Source of the DNA: Arthonia radiata
Lineage: Eukaryota; Ascomycota; Arthoniomycetes; Arthoniales; Arthoniaceae
Direction of reading: 5' to 3'
DNA length: 64,000 nucleotides
Assembly (NCBI GenBank): GCA_002989075.1
Contig: PSQN01000004.1
Span: 1,550,001-1,614,000, forward strand
Both the position numbers and the translations under genes were made by a program. A model generated the notes under the pieces. That model ran no database searches. It saw nothing but the letters and a program-made list of their open reading frames with translations, and was not told the DNA's origin. This document shows positions 51,601 through 61,390 of this stretch, in pieces. Positions within the stretch are counted from its first letter, which is position 1, and every line of letters begins with the position of its first letter.

Positions 51601-51948
51601 GATCTACTTAGCGTCTGTTCGCCGACTTATAAGCCCTCTTACTTATTATTGTCGCTAAATTCTATATAAGGGTTCTAGTCTTCTTCGGCGTTAGCTATAT
51701 TTTGCTACGCTCTGTATTCTACTTGTATAGCGGATATAAAGCGACTACCGTTGCGTGCTTAGTTTCTTGCTTATTCTCTTTAAATACGATACTTACTAGC
51801 ACCGGCTATTAATTAATTTTAATATTATTTATTTTAACGTATATATAGAGTCTCAGCTATACTTAATTATACTGAGTTAACCTCTAAGCGACGTTAATAA
51901 GGTACCTAACTGCTGGCCGCCCTCCTTGTAGGTTTAGAATAATTAGAA

Positions 51949-52144
51949 TATAATCTAGATATAGGGCAGGAAGCAGTTAGGTAGCAAAAAGAGCCTAAAT
52001 AGGCTCTACTAGTATTTAAGCTAATTATTAAGAAGACTAGAAAGGGATGCGTCTACTAGAGAGAAGATATCCTCCTAGGATCGTAGCCTTTCTAAATAGA
52101 TAACATTCTGTTCTAGTTCGCTTTCGGGACGTTTATATATTATA
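51949..52144 (-). repeat. Gyp-B2 right LTR (its 5' LTR)
   Basis: 196 bp; RIP-altered ends TATAATCT and TATTATA, followed by ACAGA, the partner of ATAGA at 36971-36975. Confidence 0.9.
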
Positions 52145-55100
52145 ACAGACTTTATTAGATAGCCTTTTATAATAATAAGTTAAGCGCTAATAAGAATATT
52201 AACGATATTCTAGAATATATTTACTTACGTCTATAACAACTAGTAGACTATCTTATTAAAAGTCTAAAATTATATAGTTAGTACTAATACCTTTAACTAA
52301 TAACATATAACTTATAAATATAATAAGTCTTAACTAGTAATAGTTATATAATTAAAGTAGAGATTATAAATAATAAACTAAACGTTATAATAAAAGTAGT
52401 ACTAGAACACTCTATATAAGAATTTCTATAGCAAATTAATTAACAATAGGCTCTAGTATCTAAAATACTATAGTACGTATATAATTAATAGAAAAAAGAC
52501 TAAACTAACTACTTTAAGTATAGTAGTACTAGCCCGTCTAACAGTTAAACTCTTTAAAAGCTTAGCTGTATATAAGCTTAGCTTTCTATAAAATATACCT
52601 ATAAACTTAAATAATAATAAACTATAGAAGTATTAAAATAATAATTAATTTAAATATAATAAGTAACTTTATTTTAATACGCTACGTTAAAGAGTACTAA
52701 ATATAAATATAAAAAAAGAAATTACTTTATATACTATCTAAATTTTAAAAAGTAGAGAGAAGAAATAACTATAAGACTTTATTAATAAATATAACTATAA
52801 AAGACTATTAAAAAGAAATTACTTATAATATTATAAATATTAATTAGTACTATACTATATTAAATATACTTTAATTACAATAATATAACTTAAAAGTAAA
52901 TTAGAGAACTAAAAAACTTCTCTTTACTAAGTATAAGTACTCTAAATAAGAGTTGTTCTATAAAATAGATACTCTATAAGTTATTTTTAGTAATAAGAAT
53001 AAAAAGTATAATAAAGAACTTATTATAAATTAGTACTACTATACTCTAATATTTAAATATTTTATAAAAAAAAGTATAATATAGTATTTTATTTATAGCT
53101 AACTATATATAAGTATAAATAAAAAATAACTATACGCTAATAATTCTATATAATAATAAGTACTTAGTTAATTACTAAGATACTAAAGAAATATAATTAA
53201 TTTTAATACTTATTTAAAGAAGCTAAGCTAAACTTAGCTCTTCTAAAATATAAACTATAGAATTATATAATATTTTTATAAGAAAGTAAAATACTAATAT
53301 TTAGTTTAATATACTCTCTATAAGAAGTAAAAAACTAAGCGCTCTATAACTATTTTAATAAAAACCTTAAAAAGAGATTTATTTAGAAATTAAGATTATT
53401 AGTAAGATATTTAATACTCTTTATATAAAAAAGAATAGTAAATTATAACTTTATATAAATTATAGATAATTAAATAGAGTAACTATTAAAAACTAATATC
53501 TACTACTATATATTAATAAAATTATAGACTAAATATATAACGTATAATAGTTTATTAAGTTTAGCTTATAAGAAGCCTATATTTTAATTTATATAAAAAA
53601 AGAAGAAGAATAAAAAATAGTCTTTTATACTAAATATAGACTTTTTAAGTATTATATTATACTTTTTAAACTAATAAACATACTAGTATTATTTTAGAAA
53701 CTAATTAATAATATACTTAGTAATTATTTAAATATATTTATAACTACTTATCTAAACGATATTCTAGTATATAGCTATATACTAGAAGAATATAAGAAAT
53801 ATATTAAAAAGATATCAGAAAGATTAATACGTACCAATTTATAAATTAATATTAAGAAAACCTAGTTTTACTAACAATCTGTTGAATTTCTTAAATTTAT
53901 AATTACCGAGTACAGTCTCTAAATAGAAGATTTAAAGATCTAATCTGTTCTAACCTAGCCTATACTAAAGAATATAAAGTAACTACAATAGTTTCTTAAA
54001 TTTGCTGACTATTATAAATAATAGATATTTAACTTTAGCTAAATTATAGTACTACTGTCTCAACAGACAAAACAATTAATAGAATTCTTCTAGACGCAAA
54101 AAGAATAATTAGTATTTAAAGAGCTTAAAGAAGCTTTTAAGATTAGGTCTATACTAGCAATATTTAACCCTAACCTACTGATTATTATAGAAATAGACGC
54201 GTTAGACTATACAATTAGAGTATATATAAGTTAAAGTAATAAAGAAAGGATGCTTAAACTAGTAGCTTTCTACTTAAAAAAAATATTACTTATAGAACAG
54301 AACTACAAGATTTATAATAAAGAGCTTTTAGCTATTATAGCAGCATTTAAGATATAGCGAGCTTACCTAGAAGAAGCAAACTACACAATTATAGTATATA
54401 CGGACTATAAGAACCTAACTTACTTTATAATAATAAAGAAACTAAACTGTAGATAAGTTAGATAGTTAGAAATTATAGCTCTATACAACTTTATTATTAC
54501 CTACAAGAAGGGTTCTAAGAATAATAGAGCTAACACTCTAAGCTAACGTCTAGATTACCTTAATAACAAAGAATATATTAAACATACAATATTCTAAGAA
54601 TATAATAATAAGATTAGATACAATTAATTAGCTATAATAACTAAGTTTGTTATCAAACCTAACAGCTAAATCTTAGACATTCTAAATGACCCTAAGACTT
54701 ACTAGGAAAACAAAAAACAATACCTAAGATTAACTAAAAATAGTAGAGGCTATTACAAATTTTAAGGCAAGATTTACGTCCTAAGAAATCTAATCTAACG
54801 TATTATTAGTAACTTCTATAATAGCCTAATAAAAGGATATAAAGGTATTAATAATACTATTAAAAACATTATAAGAACCTAGTATATTCCGAGAATCTAA
54901 CACTATATTAAAAATTATATTTAAAAATACAACGTATACGTAAGAACTAAGCACCTAAGATATTTACTATACAGTAAACTACAGCTACTAGAAATACCCG
55001 AAAGACTATAGTATATAATCTTACTAGACTTTATTACTAAGTTACTAACTTCTAAGAATCTACTTATAGAAGTAACCTACAACGCTATTCTAGTTATATA

Positions 55101-56099
55101 CAATAAACTAATAAAATACGTATACTTTGTACCTTATAAAGAAGCTAGTAATTTAGAACAATTAGTATATATATTCCTTTAGATTATCCTAGCTAACTAT
55201 AGTTAACTACAAAGAATTATCTCTGACAGAGATTAGAAATTTATCTTATAATTTTAGATATCTCTAATACAATAATTAGAAACAAAATAGAAAATGTCTA
55301 TCTTACTCTATCTATAGACCGATAAACAGACCGAGAGAATAAACTAAATACTAGAATAGTATCTCCGAGCGTATATTAATTACTAGCAAAACGACTAAAT
55401 ATAGTTACTACTAGTTATGTAAGCTACGTATAACGATACTAAGAACAATATAATAAAGACAACTCCGTTCTACGCCTTATATAGCTACTACCCTCTCTAG
55501 GGCAGGCAACTATAGAATACTACAGAAAATAAAATAGCTACACAGATAGCTGTAAATATAAAAACCCTGTACTAGTAGTTAAAGTCTAATAGTAAGTTTA
55601 TTAACAAATAAACTAGAAAATAGTATAATAAATTAAGAATTACCCTAAATATAGGTATAAAAGAAGAGAGAAGAGCTTACTTACTTATAAGAAACCTAAA
55701 AACTATTAGACTAAGTAAAAAACTTAACTATATAAAGACTAGACTATTTAAAATCTTACAGCAATTAAGATCTATAATATTTAAACTTAAACTCTTAAAG
55801 ATAATAAGAATATATTCTATATTCTACGTAGCGCTATTAAAACTAGCCTACTCTTAAGAAGTAGAACGATCTAACCTAGAGATCCTTTCTAATAATTAAG
55901 AACCTAAGTATAAGGTTAAAACGATCTAAGCCTATAGACAATATTAAGGCAAACAACAGTGTATTATAAAATAGAAAGAATATTCTAAATATAAAAATTA
56001 ATAGGAACTAGAATAAAATCTATCTAACTATAAAGATACTATCTAACAATATTAGAACTAGAATATTAATTAGTTGTAGCGTTACTAATACCTTAATCT

Positions 56100-56642
56100 A
56101 CTACCTAGTACGCCCCGCCGGTACTTAGGTTACCTATAAATAGACTAGCCTACTATATTAGTAGCCTACTACCTAACTCTAAGTATAGATTATTATAAAA
56201 ATCTATACTTAGGCTACTCAGTATATCTATAATATTACTACTAAACATAGCCGCCAGCTATTCTTCCTCGAACAGTATATTATTCTAATCTATTTTACTC
56301 TATATCTAAATATATAATCTTTTAAGCTCCTTCTCTAAATCTATAACTACTACTTTAATAGCTTTGCGCTACCTTTTTGCTATACAAATAACTTTCTTCT
56401 CTTCCGCTAAACGCTTATAGTGCCCCTAGAGGGTATCCAATACCTATAAGTACTAAGAACAGATACTTTAAGCTAAATAAGTTAGAACTAACTAAATAAC
56501 CGTTAGACTAAGAACTAACTATCTTCTAATAATAGACGAACATTATATAACTTCTTGTTACAAATATATATAAAGTATAACGCCTTCCTAAACTTAGTAT
56601 ATACTTCTTGCCTAGATAAGAATAATAAGAATATAGAGGTAT
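56100..56642 (-). pseudogene. Gyp-A1 antisense accessory region
   Basis: Reverse-strand counterpart of 60822-61390. The Lys/Glu-rich segment is visible near 56330-56420. Degraded. Confidence 0.45.
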
Positions 56643-56818
56643 CTCTTAACTATAGACTTTAGTAAGAACAGTATTAATCTTAAGTACTTTATTAGCATTA
56701 GAAGTCTTTCTAACTTTAGATATAACAACTTATAGAACTAAATCTACTATAGAGCAACAACAAGGTTTTAATGTCCTTAGAACCGTCGAGGACGACTAGC
56801 CTTAAAGAGGAGACCTTA

Positions 56819-57268
56819 TGTTACAATTTTACTATATTAGGCTAGTACAAGGCTAAGCGCAGCTAGCCTTATTAGAGCATTATATAGTATACCCGACGAC
56901 TCTAATATAGCAACGTTAGTAATATCGCTATATCGCAATAGAATCCTAACTATACAATAAAGGAATTATTAGAACTATTAGATATAAAGAAACATACCTT
57001 TATACCTTAGACTATATAGCTAGACTAATAGCTAACCTTAGGATAAACTTTAGGATATTAACTTAATATTTAGTTATAAGTTTTTTAACTATATTTAAGT
57101 AATATACTTTATCTTCTATTTACTTTAGTTAAGCCCCTCTTACCTTTTATAATCTATCTCACCTCTCCTATATTTTAGTCTCTAGTATATAAGATATCTA
57201 ATGCTAAGGTTAATAAGTATATAAGGTAAGTAAGCCTTAGTTTGGTTCTTCTAGCGACCAGCGTTATA
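56819..57268 (+). repeat. Gyp-A1 right (3') LTR
   Basis: 450 bp, starts TGTTACAA, RIP-altered end. It is preceded by a purine-rich tract and followed by Gyp-A3 reverse-transcriptase sequence. Confidence 0.88.
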
Positions 57269-60195
57269 TAGTAGAACTAGGTTTTATCGATATTAATTTA
57301 TAAATTAGTATGCACTAATCTTTCTAATATCTTTTTAATATGTTTCTTATATTCTTCTAGTATACAGCTATATACTAGAATATCGTTTAGATAAGTAATT
57401 ATAAATATATTTAAATAATTACTAAGTATATTATTAATTAGAATTTAAAATAATACTAGTACGTTTATTAGTTTAAAGAGTATAATATAATACTTAAAGA
57501 GTTTATATCTAGTATAGAAGGCTATTTTCTATTCTTCTTCTTTTCTTATATAAATTAAGTTATAGGCTCTTTATAAATTAAACTTAGTAAACTATTATAT
57601 ATTATATAGTTAGTCTATAATTTTATTAATATATAGTAGTAGGTATTAGTTTTTAATAGTTACTCTATTTAATTATCTATAATTTATATAAAGTTATAGT
57701 TTATTATTTTTCTTTAATATAAAGAGTATTAAGTATTTAGCTAGTAATATTAATTTCTAAATAAATCTTTTTTTAAAGTTTTTATTAAAATAGTTATAGA
57801 GCGCTTAGTTATTTACTTCTAATAGAGAGTATATTAGACTAAATATTAGTATTTTATCTTTTTATAAAAATATTATATAATCTTATAGTTTATATTTTAA
57901 AAGAGCTAAGTCTAGCTTAGCTTCTTTAAATAGATATTAAAATTAATTATATTTTTCTAGTATTTTAGTAATTAACTAAGTATTTATTATTATATAGAAT
58001 TATTAGTATATAGTTATTTTTTATTTATACTTATATATAGTTAGCTATAAATAAAATACTATATTAAACTTTTTTTATAAAATATCTAAGTATTAGAGTA
58101 TAGTAGTACTAATTTATATAAGTTTTTTATTATACTCCTTATTTTTACTACTAAAGATAGCTTATAGAGTATCTATTTCATAGAATAACTCTTGTCTAGA
58201 GTACTTATACTTAATAAAGAGAAGTTTTTTAGTTCTCTAATTTACTTTTAAGTTATATTATTGTAACTAAAGTATATTTAGTACTATATAGTACTAGTTA
58301 ATATTTATAATATTATAAATAATTTTTTCTTAATAGTCTCTAATAGTTATACTTATTAGTAAAGTCTTATAGTTAACTCTTCTCTCTACTTCTTAAAATT
58401 TAGATAGTATATAGGGTAATTTCTTTTTTTATATTTATATTTAGTATTCTTTAACGTAGTATATTAAAATAAAGTTACTTATTATATCTAAATTAATTAT
58501 AGTTTTAATATTTCTATAGTTTATTATTACCTAAGTATATAGGTATATTTTATAGAAAGCTAAGCTTATATAGAGCTAAGCCCTTAGAGAGTCTAACTAT
58601 TAGACGGGCTAGTACTACTATACTTAAAGTAATTAGTCTAGTCTTTTTTCTATTAATAATATATATACTATAGTATTTTAGATACTAGGACCTATTATTA
58701 GTTAATTTGCTACAGAAATTCCTATATAGGGTGTTTAGATACTACTTTTATTATAACGTCTAGTCTATTGTCTACGATTCCTGCTTTAATTATATAACTA
58801 TTACTAGTTAGAACTTATTATATTTATAGGTTGTATATTGTTAGTTAAAGGTATTAGTACTGGCTATATAATTTTAGATCCCTAATAAGGTAGTCTACTA
58901 GTTATTATAGATATAAGTAAATATATTCTAGAATATTATTAATATTTCTATTAGCGCTTAACTTCCCTTTATAGAAGGCTAACTAATAGAGTCTCTATAT
59001 TATTCCTTCCTAATAAATTAAGGTTTACTCTTCTTAGTTACTATCGTCCTTAAGAGAGGATTCTATACTATTAGAATCTATTTTTGTCTTTAAGTTATTA
59101 TCTTATCTATAACGTAATATAGCTACTATCTTACTTAGCTTCTATAGTCTATTCTTTTTTAAATTTCTCTTAGGTTTCTAAGTAAGGTAACCTAGATTAC
59201 CCTTAGATAAGGCCTAATTTTTATATTAAACCTTATTTTAGAGATATTAGTTTCTTTAGCTACTATTCTAACTTTAGTTTATTAGATTCGTAAATTGTAT
59301 AATTATTGTTATAGTATGTAGTCTAGAATAATATTTTATATAGTATAACAGTAGCTTATATATACTGCCTTGGAATAGTATAGTTAACGGTATTCTAGTT
59401 CTATAGACCTTGTTACTCTTATTTTATCTGTTGTTCTTTTATTTCTTCTTATAACTTACTGTCTGTATACTAGTTTTTATATAACTTAAATAGGTTTAGT
59501 TTGTTACATTCCTCCTTAGAAGTATTCTAGTAAGTATATCTCTAGTTATAGAAGGCACCCTAGTAAATATCCTTCTGTTTCTTAGTTAGTTTAGTAATAT
59601 ACTTATACTAATTCTAATTAATCTTTAGTAGAAGACCCAATCCTTAAGAAAGATAGCCTCTAGTTAGGTTTATATACTAGTAGTCGCTAAAGGCTACTAG
59701 TAACTCTATTACCTTATTTTAACTATTTTTTTTCTATATCTAGATAGTTATATTAAACTACTATTATAGAGAGTAGAACTTCTAAGGTTAATTATTATAT
59801 TTACTTTGTTCTATAAGATTAAACTATTGTTTCTTAGAATAGTATACCTTAACCTAATATCTTAGTTTTCTACAATATAAGTATAGCTTATTCTTTATTC
59901 TATATTTTCTTTCCTAAATATTTAGTTTCTCTTAAGACTTAGTAAAATTTAATTCTATTAGATTGTCTTAATCTTATTATAAGTTTACTTAATTTTTTAC
60001 TCTATAGAACCTATTTATAGGGTTACCCTTCTTTTCTATCTATCTCTTAAAGTTACTATTATTAATCTTCTTTACTTATTATATAAAGCTATTAAAATTA
60101 TTAAACTTCTCTCTATAAATAGAGATAATTTTCTTAATATAATCTTTAAGTTCTTTATAAAAGGTTTTAATAAAGGGTTTCTTATTCTATTCTAT
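57269..60195 (-). mobile_element. Gyp-A3 fragment, broken
   Basis: Minus-oriented Gyp-A sequence from the middle of reverse transcriptase (57269) through protease (about 58650-58830) to gag (about 59000-60195, zinc knuckle near 59850-59880). It cannot be the missing half of Gyp-A4, because both contain the reverse transcriptase to protease stretch. The left edge is cut by Gyp-A1 and the right edge by Gyp-A5; any remainder of gag and the 5' LTR lies beyond the window. AT-rich, with many breaks. Confidence 0.75.
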
Positions 60196-60645
60196 TGTAA
60201 CGCCGGTCGCTAGAAGGACCAAACTAAGGCTTACTTGCCTTATATACTTGTCGACCTTAATAGTAGATATCTTGTGTACTAGAGACTAAAAGGCAGGAGA
60301 GGCGAAATAGATTATAAAAGGTAAGAGGGGCTTAACTAAGATAGATAGAAGGTAAAGTACGTTACTTAAATATAGTTAAGAAACTTATATTCAGATATTA
60401 AGTTAATAGACTAAAGTTTATTCTAAGGTTAGCTATTAGTTTAGCTATATAGTCTAAGGTACAAAGGTATGTTTCCTTGTATCCGACGGTCTCAATAATT
60501 TCTTTGTCGCGTAGTCGGGATTCTATTGCGATATAGCGACGTTACCGACGTCGCTATATCGAAGTCGTCGGGTATACTGTATAATGCTTTAATAAGGCTG
60601 GCTGCGCTTAGCCTTGTACTAGCCTAATATAGTAAGATCGTAACA
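60196..60645 (-). repeat. Gyp-A5 left LTR (its 3' LTR)
   Basis: 450 bp, best preserved of the long Gyp-A LTRs. Contains a perfect palindrome at 60529-60561: arms CGATATAGCGACG and CGTCGCTATATCG around 7 bp. Confidence 0.88.
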
Positions 60646-60821
60646 CAAGGTTCTCTCTTTAAGGCTAGTCGTCCTCGACGGCCCTAAAGATATTAAAACC
60701 TCGTTGTTGCCCTATAGTAGGTTTAATTCTATAAGTCGTTATATTTAAAGTTAAGAAGGCTTCTAACGCTAACAAAGCACTTAAGATTAATACTGTTTTT
60801 ATTAAAGTCTATAGTTAAGAG

Positions 60822-61390
60822 ATGCCTCTATATTCTTGTTGCTCTTATCTAGGTAAGAAGTGTGTTTTAAAGTCAGAAAAGGTATTGTATTTTGTGTATA
60901 TTCGCGATAAGAAGTTGTGTAACGTTCGCTCGTCGTTGGAGGATAGTTAGTTTCTATCCTACATTTATTTTTTGTGTTAGTTTAACTTATTTTAGCTTAG
61001 AGTATCTATTCTTAGTACTTATAGGTGTCGGATGCCCTCTAGGAGCAACGTAAGCGTCTAGTAAAAGAAAAGGAAGTCGTTTGTACGGCGAAAAGGTAGC
61101 GCGAAGCTATTAAAGCGGTGGTAGTAGATTTAAAGAAGGAGCTTAAAAGATTGTGCGTTTAGGCGTAGAACAAGATAAATTAGAACGATACATTGTTCGA
61201 GGAAGAATAGCTGACGGCTATGTTCGATAGTAATATTGTAGATATATTGAGTAGCTTAAGTATAGATTTTTGTAACAATCCGTACTCAGAGTTAGATAGT
61301 AGGCCACTAACATAGTAAGCTGGTTTGTTTGTAGATAACCTAGATACCAACAAGACGTACTAGATAGTAGATTAGAGTATTAGTGCTACT
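60822..61390 (+). pseudogene. Gyp-A5 antisense accessory region
   Basis: On the strand opposite to pol, starting about 175 bp inside the 3' LTR. It begins with a short Cys-containing stretch (MPLYSCC; further on YIRDKKLCNVRSSLED), then a Lys/Glu-rich helix-like part (IKAVVVDLKKELKRL near 61115-61160) and an acidic end. Homologous regions exist in Gyp-A1, A2, A4 and, more distantly, Gyp-C. This arrangement suggests a small protein with a possible zinc-binding head and a coiled coil; no function can be assigned. Confidence 0.5.

Larger units (their letters stand above)
36976..52144 (-). mobile_element. Gyp-B2, full-length Ty3/gypsy, broken, split by Gyp-A2
   Basis: Minus orientation, 196-bp LTRs at 36976-37171 and 51949-52144. 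Taking out Gyp-A2 and one 5-bp target duplication leaves 8013 bp, exactly the length of Gyp-B1. The flanking 5-mers are ATAGA and ACAGA, a duplication differing by one C/T transition as RIP would cause. Parts as in Gyp-B1: gag (about 50500-51600), protease (about 50300-50400), reverse transcriptase (about 49400-49620), RNase H (about 48400-49000), integrase (about 46900-48000, with a 64-codon frame at 47305-47499 carrying VVDRFFKFITYI). It looks less altered than the Gyp-A1 copy it interrupts. Coding-broken, many breaks. Confidence 0.9.
34809..57268 (+). mobile_element. Gyp-A1, Ty3/gypsy chromovirus, broken, split by Gyp-B2
   Basis: Plus orientation, 450-bp LTRs at both ends. The left part (35259-36975) holds the leader and gag, with a zinc knuckle near 36085-36130. 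Gyp-B2 occupies 36976-52144. The right part resumes at 52145 in the gag-pol area and carries protease (about 52630), reverse transcriptase (about 53350-53880), RNase H (about 54100-54560), integrase (about 54750-55750), chromodomain (about 55900-56020) and the antisense accessory region (about 56100-56642). A purine-rich tract (AAAGAGGAGA) lies just before the right LTR. Own length without the insertion is about 7.3 kb. The flanks do not match: Gyp-C is on the left, Gyp-A3 on the right, with no shared 5-bp duplication. Looks broken in very many places. Confidence 0.8.

Noticed and set aside
57269-60195. Reading Gyp-A3 as the missing right half of Gyp-A4
   Set aside because: Both contain the reverse transcriptase to protease stretch, so they are separate copies.
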